Source of the DNA: Glycine soja
Lineage: Eukaryota > Streptophyta > Magnoliopsida > Fabales > Fabaceae
Reading direction: 5' to 3'
DNA: 64,000 nt
Assembly: GCF_004193775.1 (NCBI RefSeq)
Contig: NC_041019.1
Coordinates: forward strand, 37,213,102-37,277,101
Shown: positions 1 to 11,982 of the stretch, piece by piece
How the letters are laid out: each line of letters begins with the position of its first letter
Numbering within the stretch: position 1 is the first letter of the stretch
The notes under the pieces: generated by a model
Databases searched by the model: none
Told to the model about the DNA's origin: nothing
What the model saw: only the letters and a program-made list of their open reading frames with translations
Made by a program: the position numbers and the translations under genes

Positions 1-967
1 CTTCACCTTCCTCTAGTGAAAGTGAAGAAGCAAAAGGGGAAGAATCTAGTGAATAGATCTACCCCCAAGAAGAAGGACAACCTTTAATGGTTAAGGAGGA
101 GTGTAAGGAGGTAAGTGTCTCCTCCAAGAGGTTAGCTAAGAAGGAAAGACATTTTGAAATAAAGACAAATATTAAAGAAATTTCCCTTCTTAGACAACCT
201 CCACATTTTCTCCTTTGTAAAAAGACACTTGTTAGCATTGCCACATCTCTTAGGCTTGAGTTTATTCCTCAAGTAAAGGAGTTGTTGGATGAGGGTTTGG
301 TTCGCAAGAGATTAAATCCTTGTGCTTTGTTGGTGCCCAAAATAGGTATTATTAGGCACCAAATCCCTAAAATAGGTGGTGTGATGAATGCTTTGGGTGG
401 TGCAACACTCTTTTGTAAAATCACTCGTGCACCCAACATCTTCATGATTTGTGTACATAGGGACTCATTAGGTAGGTTTGTTCTTATTTTTTGTTTCAAT
501 ACAAACTTAGGCACTCATATGGGACACCTTAGGTTTGTCATACTTTTTGGTAGAAATAATCAACATGAAAATACAGTAAAAGGTATGTTCTATTGCTTTA
601 CTTTTCTTAATTTTTTAAATTGTGATCAAGGGGTTCCCATGAACCCTAAGAGAATAAAGGTCATTCCTGAATGGCCCGCTCCACCAAGTGTAAGAAAAAT
701 TTGGGGCTTCCAAGACTTAACAAACTTTTACAAAAGGTTTGCCCCATATTTTTCTATACTTGTAGCACCACTCGTTGAGTTGGTGAGGAACCATGTTCCT
801 TCATGGGAAGATGCCCAGGAAATGAGTTTTCAGACCTTACCTTACTTCAACATACTAAACACCACTAATACATATGTTTTTGTTCTTTTTACAGGTGTTG
901 AGGAAAAAAGCCCAGAGTTTCAAGAACCTCGGGATTTGAGGTCAAATCCTTTTCAAGGGGGAGGGAA
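1..967 (+). pseudogene. Degenerate Ty3/gypsy (chromovirus-like) pol remnant
   Basis: The plus strand holds an open frame (87-1001) that reads as a shrunken gypsy polyprotein. In order: an acidic Ser/Glu-rich spacer (1-60), a stretch resembling the start of reverse transcriptase (QVKELLDEGLVRK, about residues 63-75), a remnant around the lost catalytic motif (residues about 115-150), and the connection to RNase H (NPKRIKVIPEWPAPPSV, then FYKRFAPYF). The YxDD catalytic motif is not recognisable and the RT is far too short, so the protein cannot act in replication. The frame ends in the short Gly-rich tail usual just before the 3' LTR in this family. No start codon choice is meaningful because the element continues past the left edge. 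Family assignment comes from remembered motif order, and exact lineage is uncertain. Confidence 0.65.
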
Positions 968-1928
968 TGATGCAATCCTACCCCGCAAGGGCATTGGATA
1001 GAAAACTCCAAGTAGATTGGGCTAGAGATGCAAGAGAAGGCCCTAGGGTTCTTATGAGCCTTAGGGTAGTTTTTGGGCCCATGGGCTAAGTACGAGCCCA
1101 CTTCTCTTTGCAAATATTAGATTAAGGTTTCATTATTTTGGGCCTTGTATTTAGGGCTCCATAATATAGGTAGGGTACCCTAGAAATATAGGATTTTTCA
1201 GCCCTTGTATTTTCGGGCACCTAGACTAGTTTTTGTATTAGGGGTAGTTTTGTAATTTCACATGCACTAAGTGGATATTTGATGTGTGTGGTTGGAAATA
1301 AATTTCATTGAATTGGTAGAAGCCCAATCCAATTAAATTTTAGAGGGGGAGGTGAGCATTTGCTTACTACACCCCATTGCCACATCATATAGTCACACTT
1401 TGTGCATGTCCTTCATGCTTTTCATGCCTCATGACACCTAAGCACACTTAGTGGAGAATCTTGGAATTGATCTTGGATTAGTGGGCTGAACCATAACTAA
1501 AATTCACTAATCATAATTAGTGAAATTTTGGCTTCAAAGTTTGGCTCCACAAATTCAATTTCAAATTCAAGTGAAATTTGAATTTCCCTCCAATTTTGTG
1601 TGACACTTAGGCTATAAATAGAGGTCATGTGTGTGCATTTTTTTCAACTTTGATCATTTGAATATTAACTTCAGATTTCAGAGCTCTTTTTGAGCACAAA
1701 TTTTCGTGCTCTTCTCTCCCTCTCCCTTCATTCATCTCCTTCTTCCTCCAAGCTCTTATCCATGGCCTCCTATGGTGGTGAGCTTCTTCTAGACTCATCT
1801 TCTCCTTGAAATGGTGTCTCCTCTCTCTCTTCCTTCTCCATTCCACTGTCATTTATCTTCCAAGAAGCAAAGGAATCCATTGATGAAGAAGATCCTAGGC
1901 CTACAAGCTCCAATGGAGCTTGCATCAA
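968..1928 (+). mobile_element. 3' LTR of the chromovirus-like element, right end truncated
   Basis: A purine-rich tract (about 953-966, AAGGGGGAGGGAA) is followed by TGATGCAATCC, the expected polypurine-tract/LTR junction. Inside is a TATA box, CTATAAATA at 1612-1620, then a pyrimidine-rich leader-like stretch. The normal right terminus is not visible, because sequence homologous to a different element's LTR starts near 1929. Boundaries are inferred from motifs only, since the matching 5' LTR is outside the window. Confidence 0.5.
1612..1620 (+). promoter_or_regulatory. TATA box of the chromovirus-like LTR
   Basis: CTATAAATA followed by AGAGG, about 645 bp into the LTR. It is positioned as a plausible U3 core promoter for plus-strand transcription. 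Confidence 0.5.
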
Positions 1929-2409
1929 GCTTGCCACCCAGCTCGCCCAGGCGAGCCAGGTTGCTTCCTCCAGAAGCAACCGCCTTATGGAGGAAGAATC
2001 TAGAAGGCCCAAGTGGGTCAGGTTGCTATTTGCACCCCTTTTTTTTACTAAATACACCCCTTTGCTTTTTTTGGTGATTCTTTTTCTATAACGTTACAAA
2101 GTTTTACGAATTTCGTAACGATACTTGTTTTCTTTCCGTAAGGTTACAGAACCTTACGAAACATGTAATTACTCCCTTTTTTAGCTTTCGAAATGTTACG
2201 GAAACTCACGAATTGCGTAACAATACTTCCTTTTGATTTCCAGCATGTTACGGAATTTCACAGATTGCGTAACAATGTTTTCTTTTGATTTCCGGCATGT
2301 CTCGAAACTTCATGTATGGTGCGACAAAGGGTGCCAAGTACCTCGAAGCGGTCAAACAAAGGTTGCATGCCATCAAACAATAGTCCCCGGACGAAATTAG
2401 GGTATGACA
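1929..2409 (-). mobile_element. Truncated 3' LTR (U3 only) of the Tat/Ogre element
   Basis: This matches 19487-19929 in the same orientation, from the terminal TGTCATACCCTAATTTCG (reading down from 2409) to the motif AGCTTGCCACCCAGCTCGCC near 1930. Homology stops about 15 bp before the position of the TATA box in the full LTR, so R and U5 are missing. The adjoining sequence belongs to the chromovirus-like LTR. Confidence 0.8.
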
Positions 2410-2425
2410 GTTGCCCCTCTTTACT
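2410..2425 (-). promoter_or_regulatory. Polypurine tract of the Tat/Ogre element
   Basis: The minus strand reads AGTAAAGAGGGGCAAC directly against the TGTCATACC start of the 3' LTR. This is the position and composition expected for the plus-strand primer of reverse transcription. Confidence 0.75.
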
Positions 2426-2689
2426 TACCTTTTATCGGAGATAAGAAGAAAGCAAAGATAAAACACTGATTTTGTCCGTCTCCGCCCTTTCCGTGATTAG
2501 TCTATGATGACTTTCGTCTCTCCTTTTTCTTTCTCTGCACAACACAAAACAAACACAAACAACAAAAAAAACCAATAATATAATATACACATATACACAT
2601 GTTCGGCGAAGGAACCAATCGGGAAAATAACAAAAAACCATATTTCCCAATCACCAGAGGCTTCGCGTTTGATAACGGAAGACACATGA

Positions 2690-3290
2690 ACAGCGCTAGG
2701 CAATCAATTCATGGGGCTCCGAATAGGACGGTGGAGGATACACGAACAGCGCTAGGCAATCAATTTGTGGGGCTCCGGAGTTGATGGTGGAGGATGCATG
2801 AATGACAATCAATTCATGGGGCTCCGGATAAGATTTGAGGGTGGAGGATAGACGAACAGTGCTAGGCAATCAATTTGTGGGGCTCCAGACTCGATGGTGG
2901 AGGATGCATGAATGATAAGCAATTCATGGGGCTCCGGATAAAATTTGAGGGTGGAGGATAGACGAATAGCGCTAGGCAATCAATTCGGGGGGCTCAAGAC
3001 TCGATGGTGGAGGATGCATGAATGATAAGCAATTCATGGGGTTCCGGATAAAATTTGAGGGTGGATGATAGGTGAAGAATGCTAGGCAATCAATTCGCGG
3101 GGCTCCAGACTCGTTGTTGGAGGATGCATGAATGATAAGAAATTCATGGGGCTCCGGATAAAATTTGAGGGTGGAGGATAGGCGAACAACGCTAGGCAAT
3201 CAATTCGCCGGGCTCTAGACTCGTCAGTGGAGGACGCATGAACAACGCTAGGCAATCAATTCATGGGTCTCCGAATAAGATTTGTTGGTA
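2690..3290. repeat. 110-bp tandem array in the Tat/Ogre 3' UTR
   Basis: About five and a half diverged copies of a unit of roughly 110 bp. Each unit is made of two related halves, one with CAATTCATGGGGCTCCGGAT and one with CAATTTGTGGGGCTCCAGAC, each followed by GGTGGAGGAT. The anchor GGATAAAATTTGAG recurs near 2826, 2936, 3046 and 3157. It lies between the additional ORF and the polypurine tract. Tandem arrays in the 3' UTR are well known in Tat/Ogre elements and can seed satellite DNA. Confidence 0.85.
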
Positions 3291-5142
3291 GGACCGAATG
3301 GTCCACCGGGTTTTTTCACCTAAAAAAGAGAACATGCTTTAGCAAAAAAAAAAATCATTCATGAGAGCACCATATCTTTGGGAAACAATATACCCATGCC
3401 AAAAGTAAATTTCCATGTAACCGAAAATGAAGGGCAGGATGTCAACATTTAGCTTTTAAGTGAACATTCAGGGGAAACGTCAGGTCAAACTAAAACTGGG
3501 AATAAAATCACTCATAGTGTATAAAAACTCACACAGGCAAATGTTTTTCCCTAATTCCAAACCATAGCTGCACCATGACTTTATTTTGCACACGATTTTC
3601 TATCGAACCAAAAGATCACACGCACGATCACGGATCAATAGGATTTTCTCGAGGGTGGTGTATTTGGAGGGGAAGCTGGGTGTTTCAGTCTTTTCCTCTT
3701 TGTTTATGTGGGGCGGGATATCGCCAGTCGAGAGCGACTTTGAATGGCAATCCCAAAGGAAGAACCACTTAAAAAATGGGTTTTCCTTTTGCCAACGGCT
3801 ATTTACCTCGCTGAAAATTTACCTGGTCCGAAGATCTCCTGTTCTCTTTCTTGCTTTCCATTATTGATAGGGAATTATTCTGTTGTCCTCCGATCTTTTC
3901 CTTTTTACTTTCTTCCTATCTTCGATCGGGAATCCTTTTCTTCCTTTTCTCTTCTTCCTTTTCATTTCTTCCTTTTCGATCTTTGTTTAGGAATTCGGGT
4001 TTTAGCATTCGTTATTCGCTTTCCCTTGAGGAGATTTTGCTGTCCTTTTCTTCGGGGGAAAGGGTGAGGATTCTTTTCATGGACCAAGGTTCAAGGTAGC
4101 TTAAGGTTGTGTCTCAATATGGTCTTTTCACCGTATGTGCCCGATTTTGATATTTGGGGCAAAACAAATTCGTGTGTCAAGGTGTCAGTCTCGGGTTGAA
4201 TTTCCATATTACTTCCACGAGGCACGCGTAACAATGATGATTTGGAAACAACGTGCAAAATTAGTCATGGCTATAGCTAGGTGGGTACTCAAGCATCCAG
4301 TTTATGGCATTGTGATACTAAGGCTTGGGATTTACACAAGTAGACCCAATGTTTACAAATTATGTTCTTTCATCGGTTCAACGAATCCATCCATTCTCAT
4401 CTCGGTTATTCTGGAAAATAAACTCTTAGCGTCAGTCCCTTGTTTCCAAAAGATATGTTTGCTCTCTACGAATGATTTATGCTTCCTATGATCATAACAT
4501 GCCGACCTCTGAGATTTTTTATGTTTGCAACAACTATACATTCAAAGCTTTTCTTTGTACACCTACATTCCTATACACGACAAACTCTTTCTGTATACAC
4601 ACGTATTAAAACTCTTTCTCTTTATATCAACACGGTCTATATACAAACTCTATTCCTGTTCAAAGATTTCTCTTTCGTTTTTCAACGTACAACTCATGGT
4701 TTATACAAAAACTTCTTTATATACACTCATTTCTCACACACAAGAATTTCTTTTCACACCTTATTTGCACGCACACATAATCTTTCCATACATTTTTTAC
4801 ATATAAAAACTCTTTTCTTTTCTTTATAGACACGACATTTGTTCACAACGCCTGTTTCTTTCTTTTTTTTTCTATTCTTGAAATTATCATGATTTTTGTT
4901 CGTTTTATTTTTAGGATGACGTTCCTAAATGAAAACTCTACACGGTTTCGAAATTTCAACAAACATTATCGACAATAACGAAGTCAGCACTAAAGCAACA
5001 GTCCAAACAACATGTATGCACAAAACAAAAGATAATCGAAAAAACAAAACAAACGTTAGTCCCTCAAGTTATAAAAATAAAATGATATGTAACAGATAAA
5101 AGAGGAAACATAAAAGAGAATATGAATCTGGGGATCCCTTGG
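3291..5142. other. Non-coding 3' region of the Tat/Ogre element
   Basis: No gene is supportable here. There is a pyrimidine-rich run (3860-4060, many TTCCTTTT) and a loosely repetitive stretch (4540-4830) with recurring ATACACACGTATTAAAACTC-like phrases. Open frames in this interval look like low-complexity artefacts. Confidence 0.6.
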
Positions 5143-6383
5143 TCATGTGGCTCCGCTCCCTCCCAAGAAATCGAGTAAATCTGTCATCTTCTCATCCATG
5201 CATGCCTCCTCCGTGTCGCCGGGAGCCTCTGCGGGCGCCTCCCTTGTCTGGGCCTCAGGCCAATCTCCGGGCCATGCGACCTCTGCCCTGAACTGATCTG
5301 GAGTAGGGCACACAAAAGGAGCGAAACCCTGGCTCTGTAGACTGAGGCTGAGCTGGTAGAGACACTTATAGGTCTGCACCTGCCCCCTGTGGTTGGCCGC
5401 TTGCTGGCGAACCAAGTGCTGTAAATACCGCTACATGCCAAATGACCCAGCTGGATCAGCCTGATGAGGTGGTGGCGGTGCGTCTGCGGCCTGCAGTGTA
5501 TCACCCAGCGCCTGCCTAGGCATGCAATACTTCTCAATGAAGGCTCAGGTGATCGGCGGTCGAATCACCTTACTAGGTGTGACAGGAACCCCGAATGACT
5601 GGAAGAGGCCCGTGATCAACGCTGGAAACCCCAGGGCCCTGTTAGACTTATCTGGGTCTAGAGGGTGCCTGGTAGGTGGCATACCTGCAACTGAGCCACA
5701 TGGACACTTATCCGTGTCAGGATGACATACACCAGCTGACACTTCGGCAGAGGGAGGTTGGAGTTATGATCGCTGGGCAGGACGTTGTTGAGCAGCAACG
5801 TCATCCACATATGAGTCAAGGTGGTCATACTGGTGCGCATGATCCGCACCCGTCTCCTGGTAGTGGTCCGGGAAAAATCCTGACCCAGTATGCATAACAG
5901 CTGGGCAATGGCCTCCTCGTCAAATCCATCGGCCCGGTTCCTTTTCTGACTATACTCGCACTTATGGCCCTCCTCTAACACTAGCGGGTCTCCCAGGAAC
6001 TGGCTGAGGGCGTCTGCATCAAAAGGAATCCACTGGCCCCTTACCCATGACCGTATGTCCCGCATGCCCTCCTTTGTGGGCCAAGCATTAGCGTAAAACT
6101 CTAGAACTATATCCGGGTCAAACTTAGCCATGGGAGTGATCATCGACGTCCAACGTCGGCGAGCTATCTCTTCCTGAAAATCTGCTTACTCATCGTCCCT
6201 GAGCTGGACGCGTCTCTCTCGGTGGAACGACCATCCTTTGATGGCCTCGAAATGCTGTTGGTGCTCAGCACTCCTGAAACGATGACTGTCAAACTCGGGG
6301 GCGGCACTGGTCCCTTCAGCCACAGCGTCCTTCCTAGATCTCTTTGCGGAAAGCTTTCTCGAAGCCATTTCCTGCGAGGACAA
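5143..6383 (-). pseudogene. Additional ORF downstream of pol: 'putative plant transposon protein' family, broken
   Basis: It sits in sense orientation 2.1 kb after the end of pol, in the position an envelope gene would take in a retrovirus. The N-terminus has a basic cluster (KRSRKD) that could act as a nuclear signal. The core includes VLEFYANAWPTKEGMRDIRS, then WVRGQWIPFDADALSQFLG, and further on LDPDKSNRALGFPALITGLF and the phrase SKVIRPPIT. The C-terminus is Gln/Pro rich, then acidic, ending in DLLDFLGGSGAT. I recognise this as the 'putative plant transposon protein' domain, whose biochemical role is unknown. There is a stop at about 6186, one frameshift near 5740, and stops near 5545 and 5425, so it is not functional. 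It is not required for retrotransposition as far as is known. Confidence 0.7.
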
Positions 6384-8525
6384 ACATTTGGAAAGTTTAG
6401 TTTACAAGGAAATGCTACTTTAAAGAAAAAACGGTATGTTAATCTTTTCGATTTAGAACAAACTTGTGCACACATTTCCTTAAAAAGAACATTTACCAAC
6501 GTGCATATGCGCAAAATATCCTACTATTTATATCAACATATAAGGATATTCAAAACATTCTAGTTACCACACACATATATATTTTTTGGAAAGAATACAT
6601 ATACGTATGCTCAAGGTATTGTGTCAAAATTACACATGTTCATATCCTAAGTATTTTGTTACCACAAACTACCTACGCATATTTGAAGTATTTTATTAAC
6701 ATACAAATTTTTTGTTGTTTCATTCACATTTATTTATACATATATGCACATTGGAGAGCCAATCTCATGTCACGCACACACTTGCATTTGAAAAGGAACT
6801 TTCATGCCATCTATCTACACTTGAGGGGCAATTCCACATCATATATTCATTTGGGAAGCATTCTCGTGCCATTTTTGACATGGGTACATTTTTTGAAAGG
6901 CTCCTTATGCTACCTATCCACAAATATACATATTTTGAAAGGCATTTTTACGCTACCTATCCTACACATACAGATTTTTGAAATGCATTATTTGCTATTC
7001 ATTCACACGTTGCAAGGTATTTTTATGCCATATATTCACACACATTGCAAGGCATTTCCGTGCTACATATATTCACATATATACATACAGTTGAAAGGTA
7101 TTTTCCATGCTACCTGGGTGCAAGGTATTCCTCATGGGGCAGCCAAATTTAAATTCTAATAAAAACCTCTCAAACATGTCCTAATATTCATGCCTTTTTA
7201 CATTCAAAACCAAAACTTAGATTCCTAGGCGTAAGTCATGCTTCCTTGTATTGAAATTAAAAGCTTGGGTTCCTAGGCCTAGAATCGCATTCGGGCACTC
7301 ATTTTAAATCCTTCATGTTGTCCCTATACATATAAAATAGTCCCACAATCCCAAGCTTACAAAACCATGCCCATATGTCATTCAGGCATTTCACCGAGCA
7401 CTTGGTGGGCGCATGTTTTGGCATGAATAGCAAGAGAGTGGGGGCAATGTGGCATGCCCCATTACTCCAAAATGCAACATAGGCCTAAGGCCATCCCTTA
7501 CAACCCCTTAATTTAGCGAAAACAAGAATGGATTCACATGTGAATTGCTTCACGAATTTCGCAAAAAATAAGCAACTAAAGCACCAAAACACATCAATGG
7601 AGAGCCAAATAAACAAGGGAAAGTGCACTTACTTGTAGGGAGTGAAAAAAAATGTGAAAAGGGATGCAAAAACTCAACAATGGAAGCTTGGAGGCTGCTG
7701 TCTTCGTAGTTCCCGTGAGCTTGGTGTTTTTGAAGTGAGGGGGGAGAGTTTTGGGTGGAGGAAAACTCCCCCTCCCTCGTTTTTTTATTTGCTGGTGCAG
7801 GGGTGCTCGCCCAGGTGAGCTCAGCTTGCCCAGGCAAGCTAACCTATACTTTTTTTTTAGGGATGGCACAAGCATGGCCCTCTACGGGTCGGCGTTCGCT
7901 TACTCGAACCCACTCATGGTAGATTAGGCATCCATTATTTATTTTGACAAACAACAGTGATAATTACTGTGAATTTAAAGGATACTAGGCAGCCTTGCAG
8001 TGGCGTTTTCCGGTTGTCCCGGGCTAGGCAAAGGATGACGACCTATTGGTCGTGACCCTAGCCTCTCCTTGCGTCCGTCCATAAGTACCTGAAAGTAGGA
8101 AACAACAAGGCATGGCAAATCGTGACCGTGTCGTCGTCTTACCTTGATTGATTTCTGCCTTTGACCTTGTCTCGACCTCTGACCGTTGTCTAAGACGATT
8201 CTACCCATGTTATCACAAAATATGCATGCGTATGCGTATGCATGAATGTTTTCAAATGCAATAATCTTCTTAGTGAAAGCTGGTTAGGTTCAGTTTTAAT
8301 TAAGCGCTTGGGGCACCCCATGAACTGAGTAAAAGGGCTTAGGTTATTACAAACTGCACATGGTTTAAAACCAAAGTGAGGACTGAAGCCTCAGACCCAG
8401 GTTCTCTTCTTTTAAAGAACTGTGACGAGACAATTACAGCAGACAGGAATCCCTGGAGGAAACCAAAAAGACACAAACACAAAAATAAAAAGAACATGTA
8501 GCGGTTTCCTCCATTGCCCCAGATT
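6384..8525. other. Non-coding spacer between pol and the additional ORF
   Basis: No gene is seen. 6730-7130 contains a decayed tandem repeat of about 45-60 bp whose core resembles AAAGGCATTTTTATGCTACC followed by CACACA phrases. 7804-7842 contains two imperfect copies of the palindromic motif also found in the LTR (GCTCGCCCAGGTGAGC and GCTTGCCCAGGCAAGC). The rest is AT-rich. Confidence 0.6.
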
Positions 8526-11500
8526 TCAAGCGTAATATCGCTTAACGACATCAGAGTTCACGGGCGAGGGTAGCTCCTTGCCATCCATGTTGGTGAGCAC
8601 CAGAGCCCCCCCCCCCCCAGAAAAAGCCCTTTTCACAATGAAAGGTCCTTCGTAATTCGGGGCCCACTTCCCTTGATTATCTTTAACAGTGTGGGATATC
8701 TTTTTTAGGATAAGGTCCCCTTGATTGAACTTGCGCGAGCGTACCTTCTTGTCAAACGCGTTCTTTATCCTTTGTTGATACAGGCGCCCATGGCTCATGG
8801 CCGTCAAACGCTTACCTTCAATAAGGTTGAGTTGGTCGTAGCGTGCTTGAGCCCACTCTGATTCTTCTAGGCCTGATTCCGCTAGTATCTTCTGGGAAGG
8901 GACCTCTACCTCAAATGGGATTACTGCTTCCATCCCATAAACCAAGGAATACGGCGTTGCCCCAGTAGAAGTTCATATCGAGGTTCGATATCCATGCAGG
9001 GCAAAAGGCAACATCTCATGCCAATCTTTGTATGACACCATCATCTTCTGAATAATCTTCTTAATATTTTTATTTGCAGCCTCCAAAGCCCTGTTCATCT
9101 TTGGCCGATAGGGGGTGGAGTTATGATGCTGGATCTTGAAATCCCTGCATATTTCCTGCATCATTTCGTTGTTCAGATTGGTGCCATTGTCAGTAATGAT
9201 CTTCTTGGGGAGTCCGTATCGACAAATCAGTTCCTTCTTTACGAATCTGACCACCACCCTCCTCGTGACATTGGTATAAGAAGCCGCTTCGACCCATTTG
9301 GTGAAATAATCTATCGCCACAGGAATTAAGCGATGACCATTCGAAGCTTTGGGTTCGATGGCCCCAATGACATCTATCCCCCACATGGAAAAAGGCCAAG
9401 GGGCGGACATGACATTCAAAGGATGTGGCGGAACATTGACATTGTCTGCATATGCTTGACATTTATGGCATTTCCTTACATGGGTGCAGTAATCGCTTTC
9501 CATAGTGAGCCAGTAATAACCCGCTCTAAGGATCTTCCTGGCCATAGCATGCCCATTGGCATGTGTCCCAAATGAACCCCCGTGGATTTCCTCAATCATG
9601 TAGTTCGCCTCTTTGGCATCTACGCATCGCAGGAGGGTCATGTCGTGGTTTCATTTGTACAGGATGGTACCACTCACAAAGAAACCAGTAGCCAATCTCC
9701 TTAACGTTCTTTTGTCATTTTCGGAAATCCCTGGTGGATATTCTTTGTTCTCGACATACTATTTGATGTCGAAATACCACGGTTTCCCATCTCGCTCTTC
9801 CTTTATCACACAACAATGTGTCGGCTTGCCCCGAGATCTGAATTCAATGTACGGCAGATCCCTGTGTGGGGCAAGTTGAAACATGGATGCCAAGGTGGCC
9901 AACGCATCGGCCATTTGGTTCTCTTCCCGAGGTATGTGGTGGAAAGAAATGTCGTCAAAGAATTCGGCTAGCTACAAGATATGAGTTTGATAGAGTATCA
10001 ACTTTGGATCCCTAGTTGCCCATTCTCCTCTCAACTGGCGTATTACCAAAGCCGAGTCTCCATACACTTTGAGTAGCTTCACGTCAAAATCAATGGCCGC
10101 TTGAATCCCAAGGGCGCACGCTTCATATTCGGCCATATTGTTGGTACAATCGAAACCTAGCCTGGCCGTGAAAGGAATACATTGATCATCTGGGGATACA
10201 AGGACTGCCCCTACTCCATGGCCCAAAGCATTAGATGCCCCATCGAAACAAACAATCCATTTGTCTATATCCTCGTGCGTCCGCTTCTCTTCGAATAGGG
10301 CCATGATGTCTTCATCCGGGAACTCAGGGTACATCGGCCGATAATCTTGGAGGGGTTGTTGAGCCAAATAATCTGCCAAGGCGCTCCCCTTTATCACCTT
10401 TTGGGTGACGTACACAATATCGAATTCAGATAGTAGTACCTGCCACCTAGCGATTCGTCCCGTGAGGGCTGGCTTCTCAAAGATGTATTTCACGGGATCC
10501 ATTTTGGAAATAAGCCACGTGGTATGACTAAGCATGTACTACCTAAGACGATGTGACGCCCATACCAAGGCACAGTACATCCTTTCCAACATTGAGTAAT
10601 TCATCTCACAGGCGGTAAACTTCTTGCTTAAATAGTAAATGGCTTGTTCCTTTTTCCCAGAGTCATTGTGCTGACCCAACACGCACCCCATAGACTCGTC
10701 TAACACAGTCATGTACAGGAAAAGAGGTCTTCCTGTTACAGGTGGCATGAGGACCGGGGGGTTCGCGAGGCTCTGTTTGATTTTTTCGAAGGCCTCTTGG
10801 CAGTCGCTATTCCACAGGACCGCTTGGTTCTTACGCAATAGTTTGAAGATGGGCTCGTAGGTAGGGGTGAGTTGTGAGATAAATCTCGCGATGTAGTTCA
10901 ACCTGCCCAGGAAACCTCAAACCTGCATCTCCGTGCGTGGCTCTGGCATTTCAAGAATGGCCTTCACTTTCTCAGGATATATCTCTATCCCTTTCTGGCT
11001 CACGATAAATCCCAATAACTTTCCTGATTTCACCCCGAAGGTGCACTTGGCGGGGTTTAGTTTCAGTTGGTATTTTCGCAGCCTTCCAAACAGCTTACGT
11101 AGATTGACGAGGTGTTCGTCCTCGGTCCGAGATTTGGCAATCATGCCATCTACATAGACTTCTATCTCTTTATGCATCATGTCGTGGAACAAAGCTACCA
11201 TGGCACGTGGATAGGTTGCCCCAACATTTTTTTGCCCAAAGGCCATCACTTTGTAGCAGAATGTTCCCTATAGGGTGACGAAAGTAGTCTTCTCCACATC
11301 TTCAGGTGCCATCTTTATCTGATTATACCCTGAGAAACCATCCATAAAGGAGAAGAGGGCGAACTTAGCTGTATTATCTACCAGTATATGAATGTGTGCC
11401 AAGGGAAAATTGTCTTTAGGACTGGCTCGGTTTAAGTCTTGATAGTCTACGCACATTCGTACTTTGCCGTCCTTTTTTGGGACTGGGACAATGTTGGCTA

Positions 11501-11982
11501 CCCACTCCGGGTATCGATCTACGGCCAAGAAACCCGCATCGAACTGCTTTCTCACTTCTTCTTTAATTTTCAAAGACATTTCGGGTCTCATCCTTCGTAG
11601 TTTTTGCTTAACCGGGGAAGACCCAGGATTCAATGGCAACTTATGCTGCACAATGTCGAGGTCCAGACCTGGAACGTCTTGGTACGACCACGCAAAGATG
11701 TCTTGATATTCTTCAAGAAGGGTTATCAAACCTTGGCGGATAGGTGCAGTCATACCGGTTCCTACTTTCACCTCTTTCTTTCCCTCCCCAGTCTCTAAGT
11801 TTATCAGTTCGGTTTCCTCTTGGTGAGGCTCCATTTCGCGTTCTTCCTGAGCGATCAACCTCTCCAACTCTGGTGAAAGGACGTCCTCTGCCTCTTCTTC
11901 GTTTATTGTTTGACTTACTTCTCGGTCAAAATCGATTATCAAACCCTCGTTGTTAGGATCCTCAAAGAATCGACCCTCACAT
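8526..11982 (-). pseudogene. Tat/Ogre pol: reverse transcriptase, RNase H, integrase
   Basis: One reading frame runs the whole length without a frameshift. In order: acidic leader, RT (AWSYQDVPGL; KKDGKVRMCVDYQDLNRASP; the metal-binding motif region reads EVYVDGMIAKS, so YVDD has become YVDG), RNase H (WIVCFDGASN, NNMAEYEACALG), zinc-binding HHCC region (HVRKCHKCQAYAD), integrase core (WGIDVIGAI, KIITDNGTNLNN, and an altered third acidic region RPKMNRALEAANK), and a C-terminal region ending VKRYYA. In-frame stops lie at 11268, 10917, 10539, 9972, 9759, 9651 and 8973 (low coordinate of each codon). The family makes cDNA from element RNA and inserts it in chromosomes; this copy cannot. The stops all look like single transitions. 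Confidence 0.9.

Noticed and set aside
6464..7159. 231-codon plus-strand frame
   Set aside because: Low-complexity translation of a decayed tandem repeat in the retrotransposon spacer, antisense to the element.
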